DNA of 64,000 bases, from the NCBI GenBank assembly GCA_963825405.1, contig CAWGTB010000003.1:124001-188000 (forward strand), read 5' to 3'. The DNA comes from JACPNO01 sp963825405 (GTDB lineage Bacteria > Acidobacteriota > Terriglobia > Bryobacterales > Bryobacteraceae). The stretch's first letter is position 1. Every line of letters begins with the position of its first letter. This document shows positions 55,308 through 64,000 of this stretch, one piece after another. The notes beneath the pieces were generated by a model, which saw nothing but the letters and a program-made list of their open reading frames with translations, had not been told where the DNA came from and did not search any database. A program made the translations under genes and the position numbers.

Positions 55308-57035
55308 GTGCTCGATCGCGGGAAAAGGGCGAGAACACGCTACGCGGTTGTTGCGCTGATCGCGTTCGTGTTCGCCGCTGTAATGCTGTTCGCCGTTTCG
55401 CCGGTACAGTTCACCGACATCGCCAGGAACGCCGGGCTTAACGACGTTTTCTTCTGCGGCGGCGATACCGTCAAGAAATACATCATCGAGACCCTCGGCG
55501 GCGGCGTCGCATTGTTCGACTACGACAACGACGGCTACCTCGATGTGTTCTTTGTCACAGCGAGCACGCTGGAGGGCTTTCCTGCCGGCAAGGAGCCTAC
55601 CAACCAGCTTTACCGCAATAACCGCGACGGCACCTTTTCCAAAGTCACCGGGCAGGCCGGTCTTGCGCAGTCAGGCTGGGGCCAAGGCGTTTGCGTCGGC
55701 GACTACGACAACGATGGTTTCGACGATGTGTTCGTCACCTATTACGGGCAAAATCACCTGTACCACAACACCGGCAAAGGCACGTTCGAAGACGTAACCA
55801 AGGCTGCCGGCCTCCAGCAGGAGAAGCGCTGGAGCACGGGTTGCGCCTTTGTGGACTATGATCTCGACGGCAAGGTCGACCTGTTTATCGCCAACTACAT
55901 CAATTTTGAAAAAGATCGAATTCCTCTGCCCGGCGCCACGCCCGATTGCAGGTGGAAAGGCGTGGCCGTGATGTGCGGGCCGCGCGGCTTGCCCGGCGGT
56001 ACCAATCAGCTTTTTCACAATGAAGGCAACGGAACATTCAAGAATGTTTCCGAGCGCGCTGGGATTGCCGCCATCGGCCCGCGCTATTCGTTGTCGGTTA
56101 CCACGCTCGACTACGATCGCGATGGATGGCCGGACATTTTTGTCGCCGTCGACTCCCAGCCGAGCATCCTCTATCACAACAATCGCGATGGCACTTTTAC
56201 TGACGCCGGTGTGACCAGCGGCGTCGCTTACAGCGAGGACGGACGCGAACAGGCCGGCATGGGATCGGCCGCCGGCGACTTTGACGGCGACGGCAATCTC
56301 GATTTAGTCAAGACTAATTTCATCGAAGACACCGCCAATCTCTACCGGAACAACGGCGACGGGTCATTCGAGGATTACGTGCACGCATCAGGGCTGGAGA
56401 AACACACGGAATTCATGGGATGGGGCGTCGGATTCTTTGATTACGACAACGACGGCTGGCCGGACATTTTCATGGTGAACGGGCACGTTTACCCCGAGAT
56501 CGAGCGCATGGTTGCCGGCTCCTCCTACCGCCAGCGCGCGATTCTTTATCACAATGTGAACGGCAAGAAGATGGAAGACGTGACGGAAGCTTCCGGCCCA
56601 GGAGCGAATGCGCGACACTCCAGCCGCGGCCTGGCGTTAGGCGACTTCGATAATGACGGCGATGTCGACATTTTCATCAATCACATGAACGAGATGCCTG
56701 GTCTGTTGCGAAATGATGGCGGCAATCGTTGGCCTTTCATTTCCGTCAAGCTGGTCGGCGCCAAATCCAACCGGGATGGAATCGGTGCGCGGGTGACGGT
56801 GACCGCGGGCGGCAGAAAGTTGGTGCAGGAAGTTCGCTCAGGCTCGACCTTTATGTCGCACAGCGATCTGCGCCTGCATTTCGGCCTGGGCGCAGCGCAG
56901 GTTGTGGACAAGATCGAAATCCGCTGGCCGTTTCGGAATTCGTCGGATACAGTGACCGATATCAAGGCGAACCAGTTCTTGACTATCACCGAGGGCAAAG
57001 GCATCACCGAGGCGAAGAAGTTCAACGCTCCATAG
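55308..57035 (+). CDS. CRTAC1-type FG-GAP/ASPIC-UnbV protein (intact copy)
   Basis: Third family member, 575 residues, intact. It begins at GTG with a hydrophobic N-terminal anchor (YAVVALIAFVFAAVMLFAV) rather than a twin-arginine signal. FG-GAP loops include DYDNDGYLD, DYDNDGFDD, DYDLDGKVD, DYDRDGWPD, DFDGDGNLD, DYDNDGWPD and DFDNDGDVD, each with a NNRDGTF-type strand. The ASPIC/UnbV domain is SNRDGIGARVTV and FMSHSDLRLHFGLGAAQ. Calcium should bind the loops. It follows the GWxTD gene by three bases and precedes the DUF1592-type gene by 34 bp. It is the best reference in the window for reading the broken copy at 46950. Confidence 0.88.
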   Translation: MLDRGKRARTRYAVVALIAFVFAAVMLFAVSPVQFTDIARNAGLNDVFFCGGDTVKKYIIETLGGGVALFDYDNDGYLDVFFVTASTLEGFPAGKEPTNQLYRNNRDGTFSKVTGQAGLAQSGWGQGVCVGDYDNDGFDDVFVTYYGQNHLYHNTGKGTFEDVTKAAGLQQEKRWSTGCAFVDYDLDGKVDLFIANYINFEKDRIPLPGATPDCRWKGVAVMCGPRGLPGGTNQLFHNEGNGTFKNVSERAGIAAIGPRYSLSVTTLDYDRDGWPDIFVAVDSQPSILYHNNRDGTFTDAGVTSGVAYSEDGREQAGMGSAAGDFDGDGNLDLVKTNFIEDTANLYRNNGDGSFEDYVHASGLEKHTEFMGWGVGFFDYDNDGWPDIFMVNGHVYPEIERMVAGSSYRQRAILYHNVNGKKMEDVTEASGPGANARHSSRGLALGDFDNDGDVDIFINHMNEMPGLLRNDGGNRWPFISVKLVGAKSNRDGIGARVTVTAGGRKLVQEVRSGSTFMSHSDLRLHFGLGAAQVVDKIEIRWPFRNSSDTVTDIKANQFLTITEGKGITEAKKFNAP

Positions 57036-57069
57036 TGCGGTAAAATTGAGGTGCGCTGCGTAGCAGGAA

Positions 57070-59039
57070 ATGCCGCTCAGAAACTCCATCGTACTATCGT
57101 TCGTCCTCTGCTTCCCGGTCCTGGTATCGGCCCAGACTGCCCCGGATTTTGCGGACAAACTATACCCGGTATTTGAAAAAGCGCAATGCCGGCTGTGCCA
57201 CAACGATAACGGCGTAGGCTCGCGCACGCGTTTGCAGTTTCCCGCCGAAGATGCTGGACGCCGCCGAGATCGCCGCATTCGGCGTACGGCTTGCCGCGCT
57301 GATGGACCGCGGCAATCCCGAGCAGTCGCTGCTGATGCGCAAGCCCACCAACCGCGTGCCGCACACTGGCGGAGAGCGTATCCATCCCGGAAGCGAAGAA
57401 GAGAAAGCGCTGCGGGCATGGATCGCTTACGTTACCAGCCTGCCCGAAGATCGCATTCGCGCGGCGGCTGCGGCGGGACCGGGCAATACCCAGAGCTTTG
57501 TTGTGCGCCGGCTGACGCACAGCCAGTACAACCACACCGTGGCCGATCTACTGGGCGACCAGACGCGGCCCGCGGACCAGTTTCCGCAGGAAGACTACAT
57601 CAACGGATTCACCAATCAGGCCGAGGGCCAGAGTATCCCGCCCCTGCTGGCCGAAGCTTATAATCACGCCGCTGAAAAACTGGCGCGCAACGCATTCCGC
57701 GGCGGAGACCGCAATCATCTGATCCCGTGCGTGGCCAAGTCCGCTGCCGATGCTGTGTGCGGGCAGCGTTTCGTCCGCGAATTCGGCCGGCGCGCCTTTC
57801 GCCGTCCCTTAATCGACCGCGAGGTGAAGCGTTACGAAAAGCTGTTCGCGCTGGAGGCCGCAGCCGCCAAGGATTTTACGGCCGGCGCGCAGTTGGTGGT
57901 CGAGGCCATGCTGCAGTCGCCCAGCTTTCTGCTCCACGTGGAGCAGGGGCCTGGCGGTGAATTCGATTCCTACCGCGCGGCCAGCCGGCTGTCTTATTTC
58001 TTGTGGGACACGATGCCGGATGAGGCATTGTTCAGCGCCGCCGCTGCCGGCCAGTTGCGTACCCGCGAACAGATCGAGGCGCAGACGCGGCGCATGCTCG
58101 ACGACGCGCGGGCGAAGCAGTCGATGGATGAATTTCTGGCGCAGTGGCTGCGCTTCGACAGCCTGCGCAATACGATTCGCGACCGCCGCCTGTTTCCCGA
58201 GTTCAGCGCGGAATTGGTAGCCGCGATGGCTGAAGAAACGCGCCACCTGTTCCACCATCTGGTGTGGGAAGACGGCAATTTCATGGAGCTGTTCAGCGCG
58301 CGCTATAGCTTCCTGAATAACGATCTTGCGCAACTCTACGGCTTACCCACGCCTGGGCAGGATTTCGGACGAGTCGACTTTCCCGCGGATTCCAAGCGCT
58401 CCGGCATCCTGGGGCAAGGCACTTTCCTCGCGCTCACCAGCAAGCCCTCCGACACGTCGCCGACCGAGCGCGGAAAATTCGTACGCGAGCATTTCCTGTG
58501 CCAGGTCATACCGCCGCCTCCGCCCGGGGTGAACACCAATCTGCCGCCTGTAACTGATGCCAAGCCTTTAACCAACCGCGAGCGGCTGCAGTTCCACCTG
58601 GCCAGCCCGACCTGCGCCGGCTGCCATGTGCTGGTGGACCCGATCGGCCTGGGCTTCGAAAACTTCGATGCCGATGGTAAGTATCGCGAGAAGCAGAAAG
58701 TCGTGATCTATCCGACCTTCGACGAGATAAAAAATAAGGTCAAAACCAAGCCTACCGAGTACCAGCTCGATGTCGATACCAAGGCTTTCGTCAAAGGCGT
58801 GCCGAATTCGGAATTCTCCAGCCCGAAAGAGTTGGGATCGCGTTCTCGCCAAGGAACCGGTTTGCCAGAAATGCGTGGTGAAGCAGCTTTTCCGCTACGC
58901 GCTAGGCCGTCCCGAGACGCTCGCCGACCAGCCCGCCATCGACAGCGCTCTCCAGGCTTTTCGCGATTCGCAGTTCCGCTTTCAGAAGCTTATAATTGTA
59001 ATTGCCACCTCCAAGGAATTTCTCGGAGGCGGCAGCTAA
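57070..59039 (+). CDS. DUF1592/DUF1588/DUF1585-type cytochrome-like protein, two frame changes
   Basis: Large periplasmic protein of about 655 residues of the planctomycete-type cytochrome group. A signal peptide (VLCFPVLVSAQ) precedes a haem motif CRLCH. The frame changes near 57245, then follow a DUF1587-like segment (VVRRLTHSQYNHTVADLLGD), DUF1595 (RAFRRPLIDREVKRY), DUF1592 (ASRLSYFLWDTMPDEALF, FLNNDLAQLYGL) and DUF1588 with a second haem-like CAGCH (SPTCAGCHVLVDPIGLGFEN). A change near 58850 leads to the DUF1585 end (QLFRYALGRPET, FLGGGS). Function is unknown; a role in oxidative breakdown of extracellular polymers has been suggested. The DUF1552 gene starts one base after its stop. Confidence 0.82.
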
Positions 59040-59040
59040 A

Positions 59041-60352
59041 ATGTCTGTTATCAAAGCAATTTCGCGACGCACGCTTCTGCGGGGGATGGGCCTGTCCGGA
59101 GCCTTAATCCGTATCGGCTGTTCCCGCTCTCGAATGCATGTTCAACCCCAACGGTTCCGCCTACGCGGCGACCAGCAAGGCCGCTTCGAGCGAGATCGAG
59201 AGCCGCTTCGTATTCTGGTTTAACGGCAATGGCATTCCTGAAAAATACTGGATCCCGCGCGAAACCGGTCCAGATTTCGAATTCACTGCCTGCCTGAATC
59301 CGCTAGCACCGTTCCGCAAGGACATTCACATCATCACCGGCCTGGACAACCCGGCGGCGCGCCTGCCTGGTCCCGGCAACAGCCACTACCCATCGATGAG
59401 CGCGCTGCTTTCCGGCAAAGTGTACACGGGCCGCGGCGCGGGCGGTCCATCGATCGATCAGATGATCGCGCAGAAAGTCGGGCAGGAGTCGCGCTTCCGT
59501 TCGCTGCAGGTCGGCGTCTGCCAGGAATCGTTCGGCGAAAGCATTCAGCGCAACCTGAGCTGGGCGGACCGCGACCGGCCGCTGCCTCCGGAGATGATTC
59601 CGCACCGGCTGTTCGATCGCCTGTTCGGCTCGAAGGAAGCGCATTGGGTCGATCGCCAGAAGAGCATTCTGGACGCGGTGCAGGATGACGCCGGAGCGCT
59701 GAAATCGAAGCTGGGCAGCCAGGACAAGAGCCGCCTCGATGAATACCTGACGTCGGTGCGCGATCTGGAGCGCTCGATTGCCAGCCTTCCGCCGGAGTAC
59801 AAACAGGTGGTCGAGCGGCCACCCGACGGCGGCGATCTCAAGGATTGGCCGCGCATCGCCAAACTGCAAAGTGATCTGCTGGTTCACGCCCTGGCTTCGC
59901 ATCAGACGCGCGTCGCGTCGTACATGCTGACCAAATGCCAGGGACTTTCGCGCTTCCCGTGGCTCGGGCACACAGCGCAACGGCACCACGAGTATACCCA
60001 CGGCGAAGTGGAAACGCCCAAGGGCATGCGCATCCTGCGCGACATCTGCCGCTGGCACGTCGAAGAGTTTGCCTATCTTGTTGGCCGGTTGAAAGCGACG
60101 CCGGAAGGCGAAGGCACGCTGCTCGATCACACCTGCCTGATGTTCGCGCACGAACACGCGGAGGCCAATCCGCACAAGAACAACGGCCTCGCGCTGATCG
60201 TGGCGGGCCACGCCGGCGGCATGAAGACCGGCCTCCACACCCGCACCACCGGAACGGTCGCCGATTTGTATGTCACGCTGACCGATGAAGCGCTCAAGAC
60301 CGACATCGGCAAATTCCCGACGTTCGAGCGCAAGCTTACTGGAATTGTTTAG
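59041..60352 (+). CDS. DUF1552 Tat-exported protein, one frame change
   Basis: Protein of about 437 residues that nearly always pairs with DUF1592-type proteins. The twin-arginine signal (SRRTLLRGMGLSG) is followed near 59115 by a frame change, after which the sequence continues ECMFNPNGSAYA and FVFWFNGNGIPEKYWIP. Typical features are DIHIITGLDN, the Ser-His cluster SHYPSMSALLSG and the C-terminal FAHEHAEANPHKNNGLALIV. DUF1552 belongs to the alkaline-phosphatase/sulfatase-like superfamily (DUF1501-related). Start ATG lies one base past the preceding stop. Its end overlaps the convergent leucine-rich-repeat gene by 17 bp. Confidence 0.82.
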
Positions 60353-61364
60353 CGTCCAGCGTCCGGAAGCGGCCGCTCTGGCGTAACTGCTCGATTCCCT
60401 CCTGCGACAACCCACTGCCCGTCAGATAAATCGCATCCAGCCGGGCCATGCCGATCAGCAGCGGTACCGAGCGGTCATGGATGTTCTTCGCCAGGCCCAG
60501 CCGCAGCTCGCGAAGTTTGGGCAGTGCACGCAGCGCTTCGAGCGCATCGTCGGACACCGGCGTGTTGCTCAGATCGAGCACTTCCAGATTCACCAGCGCC
60601 TTTAATTTCGAAATATCGCGCAATTCCGTGCGCGACAGCGTACGCTCGGGCCGGTCCGCGCCCCCGAAATCATTCAGATTCGCTCCGCTCAAGTTGAGGG
60701 AGCGCAGTTGAGTCAGCGCGGCGATCTGTTCCAGGTTGGCGTCGGTCAGCGCCAGACCCCACAAGCCGGAATCCACGCGCTGGATGCCGCCCACGTCCAG
60801 CTTGCGCAGCGCGGGCAGCAGCTTGAGCAGCGGCAGACACCCGCCCGTCAAGCGATTGCCGCCGATCGCCAGTTCCTCCAGGTGAGTCAAGCGAGGTAAG
60901 CTGCTCGAAGCCTTCGTCATCGATCTGGCTGTACGCCAGGTCGAGCGCGCGCAGGCCGGTCAGGTGCGCCAGGTGATCGAAGACTTTGCTGGTGACTTTC
61001 GTTCCGCGCAAATTCAGCCGCTCGAGGCTGGTCCAGCCCTTCAGCGGCGCGATGCCGTCTTCGGTGATGTATTCGGCGTAGTACAGGTTCAGCTCGGTGA
61101 CACCGGTCAACTCTTTCAGGTACTGCATGCCGACGTCGGTGATCTTGGTATGCGCCAGGTTCAAGCGGCGCAGGTGGCCGAGTGCTCCGATGCGGGAGAG
61201 GTCGGCGTCGGTGATCCAGGTGGAGGTGAGGTCGACGGAATCGATATTGCCTGGGCATCGCGCTGCACGCTGCCGCCCTGGTCGGCGACCCATTGCGCGA
61301 AAGGCGTCGGCTTCTGCTCGGCCGCATTCGCCATCGCCAACCACAGCAGGCACACACTCAACAT
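60336..61364 (-). pseudogene. Leucine-rich-repeat protein B, two or more frame changes
   Basis: About 342 residues in three frames. The ATG at 61364 has an excellent ribosome-binding site (AAGGAGGAG) and overlaps the stop of LRR protein A. A signal peptide (MLSVCLLWLAMANAAEQ) is followed by repeats of about 24 residues of the plant/planctomycete-like form, such as ITDADLSRIGALGHLRRLN, ITDVGMQYLKELTGVTELN and VSDDALEALRALPKLREL. Frame changes lie near 61245 and 60900. The protein ends LDAKQFQ. Such secreted LRR proteins bind other proteins or polysaccharides; no target is evident. Confidence 0.7.
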
Positions 61365-63359
61365 TTCAGCTCCTCCTTCGGTTCGGCAAACTGGATTCTG
61401 CGTCGAAGATGATGTGGCAGTGTGGCAGCGCGCTGCGCACCTGCTTCGAGACCTTTGTCCGTTACCAGCGTGTGATAAAGATTGAGGTTGGTCAGCCCGC
61501 CGAAGCCGCGCACTACCGGAGCGCTCTTGTCGGTGACATGGGTGCTGTCGAGGCTCAGTGATTGGAGATTGTTCAACCCTGACAGCGCGGTGAGTCCTTT
61601 GTCGGTGACCTCGGTGTAATCCAGGTTCAGTTCGGTCAGCCCGGTCAGTTTGCCAACGGCATCAAGGCCTTCATCGGTCAGACGCGTCCGCATCAGATCC
61701 AGCCGCCGCAGATTTTGCAGGGCGGTCAACGCCTGCAAGCCTTTATCGGTGAAGCGGCAGTCACGCAGATACAGCTCGGTCAGGCTGGCGATCTTGGCGA
61801 CGTGGGTCAGGCCGGCGTCATCGCGTATCAGAACCGGTGAGGTCCAGTTCGGTCAAGGCCGGCAGATTCTCCAGAGGCGCAAGGCCCGGGCCGGTGATGT
61901 CGGTCGACGCGAGCGAAAGGCGGTGGAGCGAAGAGAATCTTAGCAACAGCGGCAACGCCCGCGTCTTTGACCGGCGATCCCAGCAGGCTCAGGTCCGCCA
62001 GTTCGTGCAGCCCTTGTAAATGGACCAGTCCCGGACCTTCGACGTAGGTGTTGTCCAGGCTGAGCTTTCGAAGCTGGCGCAGGCCGGCCAAGCTGGCCAA
62101 GCCAGTGTCGGAAACCGTGGTGCTGTTCAAGCTCAGCGCGGTCAATTTGACAAGCCGCGCCAGGTGCCGCACACCCAGATCGCCGATCTCGGTTGCCTTC
62201 CAGATTCAGCTTGCGCAAGTGATCCAGGCCCGCAACATATGCGAGTTTCGCGTCGGTGACGCCGGTCGCGGCGAGCGAGACTTCCACGAGTTTGCCGCCT
62301 TCCATGACCGCGGAGCCGCCGAGCGATCGGATCCACGCCGCCACCGCAGCATCGCCCTTTCCGGCCGGACGCGGATCGTGCTGCCGCGACCCGCCGGCGC
62401 GCGCGGCTGGTTTCGAGCGACAACAACCGCGTCGCAGGCAGCGCCGCGCGCAGACCGTCCACGCCGGCGGACGTCGTTCGCGTGTACCGCAGGTCCACCT
62501 CGCGCAGAGCCTTAAGCCGCTTCAGCCGTTCGAGGCCGGCGTTGGTGATGCGGGTGCGATACAGGTTCAGCTCTTCCAGGTTGGCCATGCCGCCGAGCTG
62601 ATCCAGCCCTGCATCCGTAACGCCGGTGCCCATCAGGTTCAGTTTGCGCAGGTGCGTGAGCGGCTTGAGATAGATCAGACCCGCGTCGCTGATCTGCGTG
62701 CCGTGCAGATCCAGATCTTCGAGGTTCCGCAAATCGCTCAGATGCTGCAGTCCGGCATCGGTGATGAGCGTGTCTCCGGCCCAAAGGCGGTGCAGAGCGA
62801 CGCCATGCCCTTCACGTTGCTCGAGACCTTCGTCGTCGACTGGGCACAGCGTGATATCGAGCGCTTCCAGTTTGCGAAAAGGCGCCAGCGTGCGGCCCTT
62901 TACGCTCGCCTGCCGCAGCACCAGTTCCTTCAGATTCACCAGGCCGCGGATCTCCTGAAGCCCGGGATCGTGAAAGCGGATGCGGTCCAGGAAGTGATAA
63001 CTGAAGGTCAGTTTTTCCAGGGTCAATACTGGCGCGATGAAGCGCAGATCGGTGCTGAGGTCTTTGCCGCCATCGGCATTCCGATTCCAAATGGGACCGG
63101 GTAGATGGAGTTCTTTCAGATGACGCAGGCCGCTCAGCCGTTCCAGGTCGGGCGGTTCGACATTCATGCCCACCCAATCGACCACTTCCAGCTCGAAATC
63201 TCCGGCGGGCAGTGCGGCCACGTCGCGAATCAGCCCATGTCCGCCCTTCAGCCCCACCGCGCCGCCCATGAACAAAGTCCATTCGGCCACTTGACGGTCC
63301 TGTGCCCAAGCGCCGGGCAGACACCCCGCCGCGGTTAGAACCAGCACCAGGAACCGCAT
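61358..63359 (-). pseudogene. Leucine-rich-repeat protein A, about five frame changes
   Basis: About 665 residues across several frames. A signal peptide (FLVLVLTAAGCLPGAWAQ) precedes at least fifteen LRR units with the core LTDAGL-x-x-L-x-x-L-x-x-L-x-x-L-x-L-x-x-T, for example ISDAGLIYLKPLTHLRKLN, VTDAGLDQLGGMANLEELN and LTDEGLDAVGKLTGLTELN. Frame changes lie near 62390, 62190, 61930, 61825 and 61440. The consistent 24-residue repeat makes the joins easy to trust. It overlaps LRR protein B (ATGTTGA), so both are translated from one mRNA. The PQQ-dehydrogenase gene ends 38 bp upstream on the same strand. Confidence 0.72.
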
Positions 63360-63397
63360 GTCTGGAATTGTAACAAGCGGGCTTGCCGCGCTTCAGG

Positions 63398-64000
63398 TCA
63401 CGGCAGTCCGAAACAGAGAATATTCGGACCGGCGGCCACGGCGACGTACTGTTTGCCGCCGGCCAGGTAAGTCATAGGAGAAGCACGCCAGCTATGGCCG
63501 TCGCCGAGCTCGCTCGAATTGTTAGTTTGGAATTGCCACAGGTCTTTGCCGGTTTTGGCATCGACTGCGGCGAATGCCCCGCTATCCTCGCCGAAGAACA
63601 CTACGCCGCCGCCGGTCGACAGCACGCCGCCCCAACTGTCGCCCGGACCGATCTGCGGCACTTCCCAGACTCGCTTCCCGGTCTCGATGTCGATCGCGCG
63701 CAAAAACTTTCGACCCGGCTCTGCCACCGCCGGATGCGGACTCCACAAATACGGCGGCTTTATGTAGACGTAGCAGGCTTCCAGGGTCATCAGGTAAAAC
63801 AGCTTGGTGGACGGATTGTGCGCCATCGACATCCAGTTCGTGGCGCCCAGAACCGATGGACAGGCTTTGGTACCTTCGTGCGTCGGGTCGGCGCCCGGCA
63901 GCAGAATGGGACGGCCGTCCTTGCCGATCCCGCTCGCCCAGTTCAGCGTGTCGACAAATTTTTCGGCCAGCAACAGTTCGCCATTGGTCCGGTCGAGCAC
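63398..64000 (-). CDS. PQQ-dependent dehydrogenase-type quinoprotein, C-terminal part
   Basis: The last 200 residues of a gene that enters the window from the right. It matches the C-terminal propeller blades of PQQ alcohol/glucose-type dehydrogenases: LDRTNGELL, THEGTKACPSVLGATNWMS, AIDIETGKRVWEVPQ, DSWGGVLSTGGGVVFFGEDSG and VDAKTGKDLWQFQT, with a conserved Trp-rich closing strand. The N-terminal signal, the vicinal Cys pair and most metal ligands lie outside. It is a different paralogue from the one at 22386 and shares the strand of the LRR genes. Confidence 0.85.
   Translation of the reverse strand: MLDRTNGELLLAEKFVDTLNWASGIGKDGRPILLPGADPTHEGTKACPSVLGATNWMSMAHNPSTKLFYLMTLEACYVYIKPPYLWSPHPAVAEPGRKFLRAIDIETGKRVWEVPQIGPGDSWGGVLSTGGGVVFFGEDSGAFAAVDAKTGKDLWQFQTNNSSELGDGHSWRASPMTYLAGGKQYVAVAAGPNILCFGLP

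Noticed and set aside
59303..60415. 370-codon minus-strand ORF opposite the DUF1552 gene
   Set aside because: Antisense shadow; the plus-strand frame has clear family motifs.
1..64000. Mobile elements, CRISPR arrays, tRNA and rRNA genes
   Set aside because: No transposase or integrase protein, no regularly spaced identical repeats, and no recognisable tRNA or rRNA sequence were seen on either strand.

Overview
The window reads as a chromosomal segment of an Acidobacteriota bacterium, most like the Bryobacterales/Solibacter group. The evidence is the company of protein families: very large Oar-like outer-membrane receptors with an N-terminal carboxypeptidase-regulatory fold, three FG-GAP/ASPIC-UnbV (CRTAC1-type) proteins, many Tat-exported enzymes, a DUF1592-type/DUF1552 pair, a GWxTD protein, and a kdp locus with an expanded KdpC and kinase-less KdpD proteins. 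This assignment is inference from content. I saw no rRNA, tRNA, transposase, phage gene or CRISPR array.

Layout. 0.2-2.4 kb: a frameshifted unknown protein with a hairpin terminator. 2.8-12.2 kb: Oar-like receptor and TPR protein (overlapping genes), then a convergent GntR/FCD regulator divergent from a CRTAC1 protein, esterase and D-threonine-aldolase-like protein. 12.2-21.5 kb: M20 peptidase with a small partner, decayed GlxA regulator, membrane acyltransferase, secreted unknown plus DinB-like pair, TolB-like propeller, Tat-exported phospholipase C. 21.6-24.7 kb: diheme cytochrome c and PQQ dehydrogenase, then a DUF1080 protein. 24.7-31.3 kb: a corrinoid methyl-transfer operon (UroD-type methyltransferase, corrinoid protein, RACo-type reactivator, methyltetrahydrofolate:corrinoid methyltransferase and three less known proteins) divergent from a FadR-type regulator with a clear operator. 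31.3-34.0 kb: hsp20-lon. 34.2-44.05 kb: a K+-uptake locus with Usp-like protein, 27-residue membrane ORF, kdpF, kdpA, kdpB, kdpC, a porin-like protein, a small membrane protein and two tandem kinase-less KdpD genes. 44.0-57.0 kb: TPR protein, seven-heme cytochrome c and CRTAC1 protein on the minus strand, divergent from a second Oar-like receptor, an MBL-fold hydrolase, a GWxTD protein and a third CRTAC1 protein. 57.1-64 kb: DUF1592-type cytochrome, DUF1552 protein, two leucine-rich-repeat proteins and the C-terminal part of a second PQQ dehydrogenase.

How it works together. Much of the window is envelope biology: uptake at the outer membrane, periplasmic oxidation through PQQ enzymes and c-type cytochromes, and Tat-exported hydrolases. 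The corrinoid operon would feed methyl groups from an unidentified substrate into tetrahydrofolate. The kdp locus would scavenge K+, probably under an OmpR-family regulator encoded elsewhere.

Caution on sequence quality. Many conserved genes are broken by single-base frame changes, densely from 38.9 to 63.4 kb and more sparsely before (about 1.2, 14.6 and 33.3 kb). Because the reading simply continues in another frame with normal family sequence, base-calling or assembly indels are at least as likely as decay. Such loci are given as one gene spanning all frames.
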